The position numbers were made by a program, and so were the translations under genes. The notes under the pieces were generated by a model, which searched no databases, was not told the origin of the DNA, and saw only the letters and a list, made by a program, of their open reading frames with translations. Positions 31,090 through 40,261 of a stretch of DNA of 64,000 bases are shown here, piece by piece (within the stretch, counting starts at the first letter, position 1; each line of letters starts with the position of its first letter). This DNA comes from Thalassobacillus sp043497085 (lineage in GTDB: Bacteria > Bacillota > Bacilli > Bacillales > Halobacillaceae), in NCBI GenBank assembly GCA_043497085.1, contig JBIEKI010000018.1; one strand, given 5' to 3'.

Positions 31090-32487
31090 ATGGCCAAAAA
31101 GGCGCCAGAAATCGAAGATTATAAATATGGGTTCCATGAGAAGGATATTTCCATTTTCCGTACTCAAAGAGGACTGACAAAAGAAATTGTTGAAGAAATT
31201 TCCCGCTATAAAGAAGAACCGGAATGGATGCTTGACTTCCGCTTGAAGTCATTGGAGCATTTTTATAAAATGCCGATGCCTCAGTGGGGCGGAGATCTTG
31301 CTGAACTTGATTTCGATGAAATCACTTATTACGTTAAGCCATCTGAGCGTTCTGAGCGTTCCTGGGATGAAGTCCCAGAGGAAATCAAAAATACGTTTGA
31401 TAAATTAGGAATTCCTGAAGCAGAACAGAAATACCTTGCTGGTGTATCTGCTCAGTATGAATCTGAAGTAGTCTACCACAACATGCAAGAGGACCTGGAA
31501 AAACAGGGGATCATCTTTAAAGACACAGACTCTGCTTTGAAAGAAGACGAAGAACTTTTCAGAGAGTATTTCGGAAAAGTAATTCCTCCATCTGATAACA
31601 AGTTTTCTGCATTGAACTCTGCGGTATGGTCCGGTGGTTCTTTCATCTATGTACCAAAAGGTGTAAAAGTGGATACGCCACTACAAGCTTATTTCCGTAT
31701 CAATTCAGAAAACATGGGACAATTTGAGCGTACGCTGATCATCGTAGACGAAGACGCTTCTGTCCACTATGTAGAAGGTTGTACAGCTCCTGTCTATACA
31801 ACAAACTCCCTGCATAGTGCAGTCGTTGAAATTTTCGTTAAGAAAAATGCGTATTGCCGTTATACCACTATTCAAAACTGGGCAAATAACGTCTATAACC
31901 TGGTTACGAAGCGTGCTACTGCAGATGCCAATGCAACAATGGAATGGGTCGATGGGAACCTTGGTTCCAAATTAACCATGAAATATCCTGCTGTTATCTT
32001 GAAAGGCGAAGGCGCACGTGGAATGACATTATCCATTGCCCTGGCAGGTAAAGGACAGCATCAGGATGCCGGTGCGAAAATGATTCATCTGGCACCGAAT
32101 ACGTCTTCTTCCATCGTTTCTAAGTCTATTTCTAAGCATGGTGGAAAAGTAACGTACCGTGGTATCGTCCAATTCGGACGTAAAGCAGAAGGTGCACGTT
32201 CCAACGTTGAATGTGACACACTTATCATGGATAATCAGTCAACTTCTGATACCATCCCTTATAACGAAATCATGAACGAGAATATTTCGTTAGAGCACGA
32301 AGCGAAAGTATCTAAAGTGTCTGAAGAGCAGCTCTTTTATCTGATGAGCCGTGGTATTTCTGAAGAAGAAGCGACAGAAATGATTGTCATGGGCTTCATC
32401 GAGCCATTTACTAAAGAGCTCCCAATGGAGTATGCGGTTGAAATGAACCGTCTTATCAAATTCGAAATGGAAGGTTCCATCGGTTAA
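31090..32487 (+). CDS. sufB: Fe-S cluster scaffold protein SufB
   Basis: A 465-residue scaffold subunit of SufBC2D. Characteristic runs: WSGGSFIYVPKGVKVDTPLQAYFRINSENMGQFERTLIIVDE, YVEGCTAPVYTTNSLHSAVVEIFV and the C-terminal EHEAKVSKVSEEQLFYLMSRGISEEEATEMIVMGFIEPF, with the Cys in SNVECDTL near the proposed cluster site. Behind AAAAGGAGG. Last gene of sufCDSUB, followed by a good terminator. Confidence 0.96.
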   Translation: MAKKAPEIEDYKYGFHEKDISIFRTQRGLTKEIVEEISRYKEEPEWMLDFRLKSLEHFYKMPMPQWGGDLAELDFDEITYYVKPSERSERSWDEVPEEIKNTFDKLGIPEAEQKYLAGVSAQYESEVVYHNMQEDLEKQGIIFKDTDSALKEDEELFREYFGKVIPPSDNKFSALNSAVWSGGSFIYVPKGVKVDTPLQAYFRINSENMGQFERTLIIVDEDASVHYVEGCTAPVYTTNSLHSAVVEIFVKKNAYCRYTTIQNWANNVYNLVTKRATADANATMEWVDGNLGSKLTMKYPAVILKGEGARGMTLSIALAGKGQHQDAGAKMIHLAPNTSSSIVSKSISKHGGKVTYRGIVQFGRKAEGARSNVECDTLIMDNQSTSDTIPYNEIMNENISLEHEAKVSKVSEEQLFYLMSRGISEEEATEMIVMGFIEPFTKELPMEYAVEMNRLIKFEMEGSIG

Positions 32488-32515
32488 TCCCCGATCACTT
32501 TCGATTTGAAATGAA

Positions 32516-32552
32516 CCGTGCTGTTGATATGAATCAGCAGCACGGTTTTTCT
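32516..32552 (+). terminator. Terminator of sufCDSUB
   Basis: AACCGTGCTGTTGAT ATGA ATCAGCAGCACGGTTTTTC; a near-perfect long stem. Confidence 0.92.
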
Positions 32553-32657
32553 TATTTCTTAACGGGTATGGGTATGGAAAAGAGTTTATCATCTCTTCCA
32601 TGCTATACATAAACAATGATATGTTAGTATGAGAATGTAAATATGGATGTGAAATAA

Positions 32658-33485
32658 ATGGTATTCGTTTTAATCATCTCCGCACTTATCGGATTGGTTT
32701 CGGCTTTTTTCGGGAGTATTGCCGGGCTTGGCGGAGGAATCATTCTCGTCCCTGTCATGTTGTTCTTAAGCCAGACTTTCGAGGCGTTCAGTTGGGCGAC
32801 GCCTCAAAAAATAGTAGGAATATCTATAATTACGATGATTTTCACAGGTATGTCCTCCGCTTTATCCTATATGAAAAGTAACCGGGTAGATTTTAAAAGC
32901 GGATGGATTTTTCTTATAGGAAGTGTTCCTGGAGGGATCCTGGGGTCCTTTTTGAATCAGTTTTTTTCTGCCGGAAAATTTTCGCTATTATTTGGGATAT
33001 TAATGTTATTAGTATTCGGTGTGTTTTTCCTGCCCAGAAAAAGTAAGAAGGCCCCGTTAGAAAAAAAACGGGGTGGGATCCAACGGGAAATGGAACTCGA
33101 TGGAGAGATACACCGGTATGCTTATTCTTCGATTGCTGGTGGTTTGTTGGCATTTTCAGTGGGGATGATGTCCGGACTATTCGGAATCGGCGGTGGTTCC
33201 TTGATGGTACCGGCCATGATTTTATTATTTGGTTTTCCCGCCCATGTTGCAACAGCCACATCGATGTTTATGATTTTCTTTATGAGCATATCCAATTCTG
33301 TTACCCACATCCTATTAGGTAATGTAGAATGGTTATACACACTGGCGTTTATTCCAGGAGCATATTTAGGTGGCATGTTAGGGGCAAAAGTGAATAAAGT
33401 GTTGAAAGGACAGTACGTCGAATGGTTTCTTAGAGTGATGTTGATAATTGTAGCGATTCGATTGATCTTGAAGGGTATAGGATAA
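32658..33485 (+). CDS. yunE: TauE/SafE-family membrane transporter (YunE)
   Basis: A 275-residue membrane protein with about eight helices in two repeats, the TauE/SafE (DUF81) layout. Each repeat begins with a glycine-rich signature (GSIAGLGGGIILVPVM, then MSGLFGIGGGSLMVPAMIL). Family members carry sulfite, sulfoacetate or other sulfur-containing and organic anions. In B. subtilis the homologue precedes yunD, as here, 12 bases apart. Substrate unknown; position next to suf and met genes hints at sulfur compounds only weakly. Confidence 0.85.
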   Translation: MVFVLIISALIGLVSAFFGSIAGLGGGIILVPVMLFLSQTFEAFSWATPQKIVGISIITMIFTGMSSALSYMKSNRVDFKSGWIFLIGSVPGGILGSFLNQFFSAGKFSLLFGILMLLVFGVFFLPRKSKKAPLEKKRGGIQREMELDGEIHRYAYSSIAGGLLAFSVGMMSGLFGIGGGSLMVPAMILLFGFPAHVATATSMFMIFFMSISNSVTHILLGNVEWLYTLAFIPGAYLGGMLGAKVNKVLKGQYVEWFLRVMLIIVAIRLILKGIG

Positions 33486-33497
33486 GGAGATTTGATG

Positions 33498-34889
33498 ATG
33501 AAGGAAAAAATATTCTTATATTATACGAATGATCTTCACAGCCATTTTGAAAATTGGCCACAAATCATTGGATATTTTAATCAACAAAAAGATAAACGGG
33601 AAAGACAGGGCCAGAGTTATTGGCTGCTGGATAATGGGGATCATGTAGACAGGTTCCATCCCATTGCTGAAGGATTGATGGGAAAAGGCAATGTCGAGCT
33701 GTTGAATCAGGCAGGATACCATTTTGCCAACCTTGGAAATAATGAAGGCATTACCTTATCACGTGAAGGATTGTACGAATTATATGATGAAGCTGATTTC
33801 GAAGTGTTATGTGCCAATTTGAAAAGAGAGAAGGAACCACAGCCCTCATGGCTTAAAACCCATAAAGTGGTCGAGAGCAAGCAAGGAGTGAAAATCGGGG
33901 TCATCGGTTTGACTGCTCCCTTCCAATTGTTTTATAGCATGCTTGGGTGGAGTGTCGAACCTCCGTATGAGACCTTAGAACGAGAACTGTCGGCATTATC
34001 CGAACAAACAGATATCATCGTGCTGCTGTCCCATCTTGGCATCAATGATGATGAAGAAATCGCACGCCGGTTTAAAGAAATAGATATCATCATTGGAGGT
34101 CATACCCACCACCTGTTCAGGAGTGGTGAGTTTATTGGAAATACGTTACTTACTGCTGCAGGCAAGCATGGTACTCACCTGGGAGAAGTTATGATGGAGT
34201 GGGATCATGAGATAGGGGAGTTGACACGAAAAGAAGCCTATGCCATCCCTACAGAAGATATGGCGAAAGACCAGGTCACTGCCGAAACTTTACAAACGAT
34301 CAGGGAAGAAGCGATAGCTAATTTGAAAGAGCATGTGACGGAATTGCCTGCCCCTGAAGAAATAGGCTGGTTTCATGAAACAAAATTGATGAAAGAGCTG
34401 GTAGAAACGCTTCAAGAATGGACGGAAGCGGATATCGCGATGCTTAATGCCGGCGTATTACTCGATCATTTGGCTGCCGGAGAAGTTTGTTATGAAGATG
34501 TCCATCGTATCTGCCCCCATCCGATGAACCCTTGTAAGGTAGAACTGACTGGAGATGAGCTCCTTGAAGTAATCCGGGCAGCACATACTAAAGAGTTTAC
34601 TGAAATCAAGTTGAAAGGGTTTGGCTTTCGCGGTGAAGTCATTGGGCGTATGGTGTTTTCCGGAATTGAAATCCATACAAAAAAAGATGACCATGGAAAT
34701 GAACGGGTAGAAAAAGTTCTTTTCAAAGGAGAACCGTTAGAACATGACGCTGTTTATCAGGTAGCTACCGCAGATACATTCACCTTTGGGCGGCTGCTTC
34801 CTGAAGTAGCGTATGCAATGAAGAAAAAATATTATATGCCTGAACTGTTAAGGGATTTGCTTGTAGCGACATTGAAACGCGAAAATTAA
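33498..34889 (+). CDS. yunD: 5'-nucleotidase / UDP-sugar hydrolase-family metallophosphoesterase (YunD)
   Basis: A 463-residue cytoplasmic two-domain protein without a signal peptide. The metallophosphoesterase domain has all metal motifs: NDLHSHFENW, DNGDHVDRF, NLGNNEG, LSHLG and GGHTHHLF. The C-terminal 5'-nucleotidase domain includes ADIAMLNAGVLLDHLAAGEV and the aromatic-bearing ATADTFTFGRL. Most relatives are periplasmic or cell-wall enzymes, so cytoplasmic placement is notable but is the rule for YunD. Two adjacent ATGs at 33495 and 33498; the second has better spacing to AAGGAGA. Confidence 0.85.
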   Translation: MKEKIFLYYTNDLHSHFENWPQIIGYFNQQKDKRERQGQSYWLLDNGDHVDRFHPIAEGLMGKGNVELLNQAGYHFANLGNNEGITLSREGLYELYDEADFEVLCANLKREKEPQPSWLKTHKVVESKQGVKIGVIGLTAPFQLFYSMLGWSVEPPYETLERELSALSEQTDIIVLLSHLGINDDEEIARRFKEIDIIIGGHTHHLFRSGEFIGNTLLTAAGKHGTHLGEVMMEWDHEIGELTRKEAYAIPTEDMAKDQVTAETLQTIREEAIANLKEHVTELPAPEEIGWFHETKLMKELVETLQEWTEADIAMLNAGVLLDHLAAGEVCYEDVHRICPHPMNPCKVELTGDELLEVIRAAHTKEFTEIKLKGFGFRGEVIGRMVFSGIEIHTKKDDHGNERVEKVLFKGEPLEHDAVYQVATADTFTFGRLLPEVAYAMKKKYYMPELLRDLLVATLKREN

Positions 34890-34892
34890 TAT

Positions 34893-34931
34893 AAGCTCTA
34901 ACGTTTGAACAAACGTTAGAGTTTTTTTAAA
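34893..34931 (+). terminator. Terminator after yunD
   Basis: AGCTCTAACGTTTG AAC AAACGTTAGAGTTTTTTT. Confidence 0.93.
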
Positions 34932-34980
34932 TTCTTTTCACACCTTTATGTCCTTCCTCATAGGGTAAAACAAAAAGGAT

Positions 34981-35301
34981 GTGGGGACCATCATTGATGT
35001 GAAACCGATTTTCATAGAAGAATACCCCTTTACTGCTATTAGTGTGGCACTTCCTAAAACCAACTTGCTGATTGTATCTAATGATGAGGGCTATATCATG
35101 TGTGCTGCTCTCGATGTAGATTTATTAAGTGAAAAGTTAGCAGATCGTAAGGTGATTGCCGGTCGGGCTGTCGGTGTCCGTACCATTGAACAGCTGCTTG
35201 ACGCACCTCTTGAGAAAGTGACTGACGCAAGTAAAGAAAAAGGGTGGTCTCCTGGAATGACAGGTAAAGAAGCCCTTCTAAAGCTTGTTTCAAGAGAATA
35301 A
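34981..35301 (+). CDS. yunC: DUF1805 protein YunC
   Basis: A 106-residue protein of the YunC/DUF1805 family, small single-domain proteins of known fold but unknown role. The core PKTNLLIVSNDEGYIMCAALDVDLLSEKLADRKVIAGRAVGVRTIEQLLDAPLEKVT is strongly conserved. Start uncertain: GTG at 34981 has only AAAAAGGAT directly before it, while the homologue begins at a residue corresponding to the ATC/ATT codons at 34987-34992. No ATG is available. Monocistronic, with its own terminator. Confidence 0.85.
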   Translation: MGTIIDVKPIFIEEYPFTAISVALPKTNLLIVSNDEGYIMCAALDVDLLSEKLADRKVIAGRAVGVRTIEQLLDAPLEKVTDASKEKGWSPGMTGKEALLKLVSRE

Positions 35302-35307
35302 GATAAT

Positions 35308-35344
35308 ATACAAAGAAGCCGTCATCTTTGACGGCTTTATTTTA
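35308..35344 (+). terminator. Terminator after yunC
   Basis: AAGAAGCCGTCA TCTT TGACGGCTTTATTTTAT. Confidence 0.88.
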
Positions 35345-35520
35345 TGTGTAAAAAGAGAATAGCTATTTGAATTTATGCCAAACTTTCGTTCGTTCAAAAT
35401 CAACTGACCAGTTACTATCCTGATATTACTGCATTTCCTGTAGGTTATATTTCAGATGCTTCAAGAAGCTTATACTAATTAATGAAAAAGATACATATGA
35501 TGTCCCAAGGGGGGAATCAG

Positions 35521-36306
35521 GTGAGCAAGTATTCTAAAAATCATGCACCTCCATCGATGGGAAAAATATTCTTAGTTACTTTCATATTCTTTATATTCTT
35601 CACTATTCTTGGTCTATGGATCATCAACAAAGGCATTACCCCTACACTGATTGAAATCGCTGAAACCAGAACAAAGCAGTTTGGAAGAGATGCGATTGTG
35701 GATGCTGTTGGAAAACGAATCGCTGATGATCTTACCTATGAAGATTTAATGGATATTCAAAAGGATAATAACGGCAACATCGTGTATATGGGTTGGAATT
35801 CAGTCGTGGTCAATCGTGTATTAAGGAATACTACTTTCCGTGTACAGAATTACTTAAGACAAATAGAAAAGGGCAATTTGCCTGATCCTGGAGCTCCTTT
35901 GGATGTTCCATTAGATGAAGAGAATGATGTAGATGAAATTGAAGAATCACCTATCCTGGTGCGAATCCCTATCGGCCAGGCAACTAAAAATACATTGCTT
36001 GCCAATCTAGGTCCAAAAGTTCCAGTAAGATTCCAGGTAATCGGTTATGTAGAGTCCAATGTAGAGAATAATATTACTGAATACGGGATTAATTCAGCGC
36101 TGTTTGAACTGGTAATTCATATCAAGGCAGAAGTAAGGATTGTGATTCCTTTTTCTACAAAGACCTCTACCGTTACAGCGGATATACCGGTTGCCCACAG
36201 TACGATCATGGGACCAGTTCCTGATTTTTATAATGGTTCCGGTGGAGAAAAATCACCGTCATTCTCTGTCCCTATGGACGGCTTTCAAGTTGATCCATCC
36301 CAGTAA
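35521..36306 (+). CDS. yunB: Sporulation protein YunB
   Basis: A 261-residue protein with one N-terminal membrane segment (IFLVTFIFFIFFTILGLWII) and an extracytoplasmic body. YunB is needed for efficient sporulation in B. subtilis and is expressed in the mother cell; its molecular role is not settled. Conserved segments: FGRDAIVDAVGKRIADDL, IPIGQATKNTLLANLGPKVPVRFQVIGYVESN, and TADIPVAHSTIMGPVPDFY. GTG 35521 is preferred over ATG 35482 because AAGGGGGGA sits just upstream and the length then matches YunB. Confidence 0.88.
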   Translation: MSKYSKNHAPPSMGKIFLVTFIFFIFFTILGLWIINKGITPTLIEIAETRTKQFGRDAIVDAVGKRIADDLTYEDLMDIQKDNNGNIVYMGWNSVVVNRVLRNTTFRVQNYLRQIEKGNLPDPGAPLDVPLDEENDVDEIEESPILVRIPIGQATKNTLLANLGPKVPVRFQVIGYVESNVENNITEYGINSALFELVIHIKAEVRIVIPFSTKTSTVTADIPVAHSTIMGPVPDFYNGSGGEKSPSFSVPMDGFQVDPSQ

Positions 36307-36320
36307 TCATTAAAAATATC

Positions 36321-36349
36321 TTGCATAACTCATGAACAATTGATACAAT
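36321..36349 (+). promoter_or_regulatory. Promoter of the L-box transcript
   Basis: TTGCAT, a 17-base spacer and TACAAT, ~35 bases before the riboswitch P1 stem. Confidence 0.75.
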
Positions 36350-36382
36350 ACGTTAGGAAATTTTAATATTGCGTGACCTTAT

Positions 36383-36643
36383 CAGATCGGTGAGGTAGAG
36401 GCGCAGGCTGCATGAGTAATCAACTGGAGAATGACAACGATGATGGTTGGTGAAAGGGCTGTCTGCCGAAGCATGAAGTATGGTCAAATACGGAAATGCT
36501 GGTGCTTTTCCTAATAGGAAAGGCACTGTCATGCATACTAAAGATATGGATGCATGGTGCGCTACTGATCGAAATGAAGGATAATCAAACTTGCTGTCAA
36601 AGAGCAATGAAGGATTATTTTTCTTTCATTGTTCTTTTTTTAT
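36383..36643 (+). ncRNA. Lysine riboswitch (L-box) with terminator
   Basis: L-box landmarks: GATCGGTGAGGTAGAGGCGC, then GCATGAGTA, GGTGAAAGGG, CTGCCGAAGC, and the closing GGTGCGCTACTGATCGAAATGAAGG region. P1 is GATCGGT / ACTGATC (to ~36570). The terminator AGAGCAATGAAGGA ... CTTTCATTGTTCTTTTTTT follows at 36601-36641. Bound lysine should favour the terminator and switch off the transporter gene at 36743. Confidence 0.95.
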
Positions 36644-36742
36644 TCCTCATTTACCCCAGTAGTATATCCACATACCCATGGCATCCCCACATTCAAATGA
36701 ATGTGACTACCTTAAGAATCACAGATATGGAGGGGAACTAGC

Positions 36743-38326
36743 ATGGAAGGTACAATCTACTCTTTGATACCTGCAATTTTAATGCTTTTATTGGTTATTG
36801 TTACACGCAAGGTTATATTGTCTCTCGGCATCGGAATCGTTATAGGTGCTTTGCTTCTTTATAATTTTAATATTATGGATACAATGGCAGCAATTTGGAC
36901 AATGTTTTATGAAATATTCATAGTTGACACCACAAATCTTTTATCCCTAGAAGGATGGAATATGGGCAATATTTATCTTTTCTTATTCTTAATCCTGCTT
37001 GGAATGGCAACTGCTTTCATGACAGCCTCTGGGGGCAGCAAGGCATTTGGTGAATGGGCCATCAATCGTATTAAAACTCGCACGGGTGCACAGGCGGTAC
37101 CGGCATATTTGGGAATCATCATTTTCATTGATGACTACTTCAATGCTTTGGCAGTGGGACAGGTAGCTCGTCCATTAACGGACCGGTATAAAATATCACG
37201 CGCCAAACTTGCTTATTTCATTGATTCTACCTCTGCACCGGTTACAGTTATCTCTCCCATTTCCAGTTGGGGCGCCTATATCATTGGTACAATCGGCAGT
37301 ATTCTCGTGGCGAATGAAATATCTGACTTTCAGCCTCTGGAAGCTTTCGTTAAAATGATACCTGCCAACCTTTACGTATTTGCTGCTTTATTATTAGTGT
37401 TTATGGCAGCATATATGAAGCTTGATATTGGACCAATGAGAAAACATGAAAAAAGAGCATTGGAAACAGGGGAAGTAACTGACCCATCACGCGGGGATAT
37501 CCCGGGAGACCTGAATGATGAATTCAAGCCACATAATAACGGCAGAATATATCATTTATTAGTTCCGATTGCTGTGTTGATTATCGGAACCATAGGGGCC
37601 ATGGTAGTTACAGGTATTCAAAATACAGAGGGAACGGCCACCTTGTTGGCCACTTTTGAAAATACGAATGTGAATATTTCATTATTCATAGGAGGATTAC
37701 TGTCAGTCATTACTGCGGCAATTTTCTATGGGCTTCAGCCGGCTCCTAAATCGAACATGGGTAATGTACTGTGGGAAGGGACAAAAGCTATGCTTCCAGC
37801 TATTTATATTTTAGTTTTTGCCTGGATCATCGGTTCCGTTATCGATCAATTAGCTACAGGAGAATATTTAGCTGGCCTTGTGGAAAAAGCTTCCATAAGC
37901 CCTGCATATCTGCCATTTTTGATTTTCTTGGTCTCCGGCTTCATGGCCCTTGGAACTGGTACTTCCTGGGGAACATTCGGAATTATGCTGCCAATAGCCG
38001 GTGAAATTGCTGCTATATCAGATGTAAGCCTGATACTACCAGCATTATCAGCAGTTCTGGCAGGATCAGTTTTCGGAGATCATTGTTCTCCGATTTCCGA
38101 TACAACCATTTTGTCCTCGACCGGAGCAGGCTCCAACCATATCGATCATGTACTCACCCAGCTTCCTTATGCATTGATTGCTGCTTCCGCAGCAGGTATT
38201 GGTTATCTAGTGTTAGGATTCAGCGGTCAAGTTCTGCTTCCATTGATTTTGACATTAGTAATTGTAGCTGTCATAGGTCTTTTGATTCATTTGATTTCAC
38301 CATCATTTAAAGTAAATAAACAATAA
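36743..38326 (+). CDS. NhaC-superfamily transporter, predicted lysine importer (LysW type)
   Basis: A 527-residue membrane protein of the NhaC/ion-transporter fold with about 12 helices. Runs such as GIIIFIDDYFNALAVGQVARPLTDRYKISRAKLAYFIDSTSAPVTVISPISSWGAYI and GTGTSWGTFGIMLPIAGEIA ... GSVFGDHCSPISDTTILSSTGAG are typical. By sequence alone it would be called a Na+/H+ antiporter. It lies directly behind a lysine riboswitch, and NhaC-type proteins under L-boxes have been predicted to be lysine transporters. I therefore call lysine uptake, probably Na+-coupled, by inference. The ATG follows TATGGAGGGGA. Confidence 0.82.
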   Translation: MEGTIYSLIPAILMLLLVIVTRKVILSLGIGIVIGALLLYNFNIMDTMAAIWTMFYEIFIVDTTNLLSLEGWNMGNIYLFLFLILLGMATAFMTASGGSKAFGEWAINRIKTRTGAQAVPAYLGIIIFIDDYFNALAVGQVARPLTDRYKISRAKLAYFIDSTSAPVTVISPISSWGAYIIGTIGSILVANEISDFQPLEAFVKMIPANLYVFAALLLVFMAAYMKLDIGPMRKHEKRALETGEVTDPSRGDIPGDLNDEFKPHNNGRIYHLLVPIAVLIIGTIGAMVVTGIQNTEGTATLLATFENTNVNISLFIGGLLSVITAAIFYGLQPAPKSNMGNVLWEGTKAMLPAIYILVFAWIIGSVIDQLATGEYLAGLVEKASISPAYLPFLIFLVSGFMALGTGTSWGTFGIMLPIAGEIAAISDVSLILPALSAVLAGSVFGDHCSPISDTTILSSTGAGSNHIDHVLTQLPYALIAASAAGIGYLVLGFSGQVLLPLILTLVIVAVIGLLIHLISPSFKVNKQ

Positions 38327-38328
38327 CA

Positions 38329-38372
38329 GGAAAGAAGCGCGTCAAAGTCATGACGCGCTTTTTTTGTTTGTT
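38329..38372 (+). terminator. Terminator after the lysine transporter
   Basis: AAGAAGCGCGTCA AAGTCA TGACGCGCTTTTTTTG. Confidence 0.93.
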
Positions 38373-38412
38373 TTTTCCTGTAATAGAAAAATCTGAATAA
38401 TTTAATATTTCT

Positions 38413-38441
38413 TTGACACCCTTCTTTAGTCACGGTATAAT
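38413..38441 (+). promoter_or_regulatory. Strong sigma-A promoter of the NSS transporter gene
   Basis: Consensus TTGACA, exact 17-base spacer, consensus TATAAT. The ~110-base leader carries a small hairpin AGATAA...TTATCT and no known riboswitch. Confidence 0.85.
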
Positions 38442-38555
38442 ACAAGCAGATAAGCTTAATTATCTGAAAAAAGTAAATTTTTCTAACATTCTCTCTTAAA
38501 AACAAGCATAATAGAAGAGTGAGGGAGAATTAAAACAAAAGGGAGGTCTTGCATT

Positions 38556-40091
38556 ATGGAAAAACGTTCACAATGGGGGACGCGGGCTGGTTTTATATTA
38601 GCGGCCATGGGCTCTGCTATCGGCCTGGGTAATATTTGGCGATTCCCCGCAGTAGCTTATGAGAATGGTGGGGGAGCATTCTTTATCCCATATTTATTCG
38701 CACTACTGACTGCTGGTATTCCGCTATTAGTTATGGAGTTTACCATTGGTCATAAATATCGTGGTTCAGCACCGCTTTCATTCTTCCGAATGAATAAAAA
38801 AACAGAATGGCTCGGCTGGTGGGCAGTACTGGTATCATTCGTCATTTCTACGTATTATGCTGTCATCATTGCATGGGCGATTTCTTACAGCTACTTTGCA
38901 TTCAACTTAAGCTGGGGACAAGATACAGAGGCTTTCTTATTTAGTGATTATTTGAACTTATCCGTAGATCCTGGTCAAACAGGAAGCCTTGTACCTGGTG
39001 TCTTTTTCCCATTAATCATCGTATGGCTGATTACTCTGGGTGTTTTGTTCAAGGGTGTCAAGAAAGGTATTGAAGCTGCAAACAAAATTTTCATACCAAC
39101 TCTTGTAGTCCTATTCCTGATTATTGTGCTTCGAGCTATTACTTTGCCTGGAGCAGCAGAAGGTTTACAAACTTTCTTTGCACCAAATTTTGATACGATC
39201 ATGAATGGAAGTGTATGGGTTGCAGCCTACGGGCAGATTTTCTTCAGTTTATCCATTGCCTTCGCAATCATGATTACGTATTCCAGTTATCTTCCGAAAA
39301 AGTCGGATATTACAAACAATGCCTTCATTACCGGATTTGGTAACTCAAGTTTTGAATTGCTTGCAGGTATTGGTGTCTTCGGTGCACTTGGTTTCATGGC
39401 ACAGCAAAGTGGAGTTGGTGTCTCTGAAGTAGTAAGTGGCGGCGTAGGTCTTGCATTTGTAGTCTTTCCACAAATTATTAACGAGTTGCCTGCTCTCAAT
39501 GGATTATTTGGTTTCTTATTCTTCTTGTCATTAGTTTTGGCTGGTCTCTCCTCATTAATTTCAATTTCAGAGACTTATATTGCCGGGCTAAAAGAAAAAC
39601 TTGGAATTTCCCGTACTGCCGCTGTAGGAATTGGTGGTGGCTTAGCGGCTCTTATTTCTATCCTGTTTGCTACCCAGGGTGGATTATTCTTCCTCGATGC
39701 CGCAGACTATTTCATCAACCAATTTGGTGTAGCGTTTGTAGGGTTGGTTGAAGTAGTTATTATTGCATGGTTCCTTCGCAAGCTTACCGATTTTCAGGAT
39801 CATGCGAACGCTATATCAGATATCCGCCTAGGCAGCTGGTGGAAAGTTAGCTTAGGAATTATTACACCGATCGTGCTCGGTTATATGATGTTTGATTTGT
39901 TTAAGCAAAATATTTTAAAAGAGTTTGATACTGAAACAGGAAACTATGAAGGATATACAGATGCCTTCATTACATTTGGTGGATGGTCAGTAGCGGCAGG
40001 TGCCCTGGTAATTGGCATCTTGCTCTCCTTTAAGCGTTGGCATGCGAGCTCTTTGAAGGAAGATAAACAGAGCAAAGAGGAGGTCGTTTAA
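38556..40091 (+). CDS. Sodium-dependent NSS/SNF-family amino-acid transporter
   Basis: A 511-residue neurotransmitter:sodium symporter with about 12 helices. The helix-1 signature GFILAAMGSAIGLGNIWRFPAVAYENGGGAFFIPYL contains the Na+ and substrate backbone sites; helix 6 region WVAAYGQIFFSLSIAFAIMITYSSYL is typical. A 32-residue membrane peptide gene starts one base after its stop. This pairing resembles MetP-MetS, the methionine/alanine importer of Corynebacterium. Substrate is inferred as a neutral amino acid such as methionine or alanine. Confidence 0.9.
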   Translation: MEKRSQWGTRAGFILAAMGSAIGLGNIWRFPAVAYENGGGAFFIPYLFALLTAGIPLLVMEFTIGHKYRGSAPLSFFRMNKKTEWLGWWAVLVSFVISTYYAVIIAWAISYSYFAFNLSWGQDTEAFLFSDYLNLSVDPGQTGSLVPGVFFPLIIVWLITLGVLFKGVKKGIEAANKIFIPTLVVLFLIIVLRAITLPGAAEGLQTFFAPNFDTIMNGSVWVAAYGQIFFSLSIAFAIMITYSSYLPKKSDITNNAFITGFGNSSFELLAGIGVFGALGFMAQQSGVGVSEVVSGGVGLAFVVFPQIINELPALNGLFGFLFFLSLVLAGLSSLISISETYIAGLKEKLGISRTAAVGIGGGLAALISILFATQGGLFFLDAADYFINQFGVAFVGLVEVVIIAWFLRKLTDFQDHANAISDIRLGSWWKVSLGIITPIVLGYMMFDLFKQNILKEFDTETGNYEGYTDAFITFGGWSVAAGALVIGILLSFKRWHASSLKEDKQSKEEVV

Positions 40092-40092
40092 T

Positions 40093-40191
40093 ATGACAGG
40101 CAGTGCAATTATAATGATGGTTATTGGCATGGTTGTTATATGGGGAGGCCTGACGGCAAGTATCATGAATGCTGTCCGTAAATCTAAATAA
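40093..40191 (+). CDS. MetS-type small subunit of the NSS transporter (32 residues)
   Basis: A single-helix membrane peptide: MTGSAIIMMVIGMVVIWGGLTASI and a short basic tail NAVRKSK. Its start is one base after the preceding stop, with AAGAGGAGG near the end of the transporter gene as ribosome site. Small MetS-type subunits with a WGGL motif follow NSS transporters in many bacteria, and in Corynebacterium glutamicum both are required for uptake. A terminator follows. Confidence 0.88.
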   Translation: MTGSAIIMMVIGMVVIWGGLTASIMNAVRKSK

Positions 40192-40198
40192 TAAAGTA

Positions 40199-40237
40199 TA
40201 GAGCGCCGTACATTGGATTGTACGGCGCTCTATTTTA
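40199..40237. terminator. Bidirectional terminator, NSS operon / lytH
   Basis: TAGAGCGCCGTACA TTGGAT TGTACGGCGCTCTA with T-runs on both strands. Confidence 0.93.
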
Positions 40238-40261
40238 CATAGGGAAATATTTTTTCAGTTC

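Noticed and set aside
36353..36741. Open frames of 81-84 codons across the lysine riboswitch
   Set aside because: The region is explained by the L-box and its terminator; the frames lack ribosome sites and family likeness.
36743..38326. Annotation as Na+/H+ antiporter NhaC
   Set aside because: The preceding lysine riboswitch argues for lysine transport; antiport activity is not supported by context.
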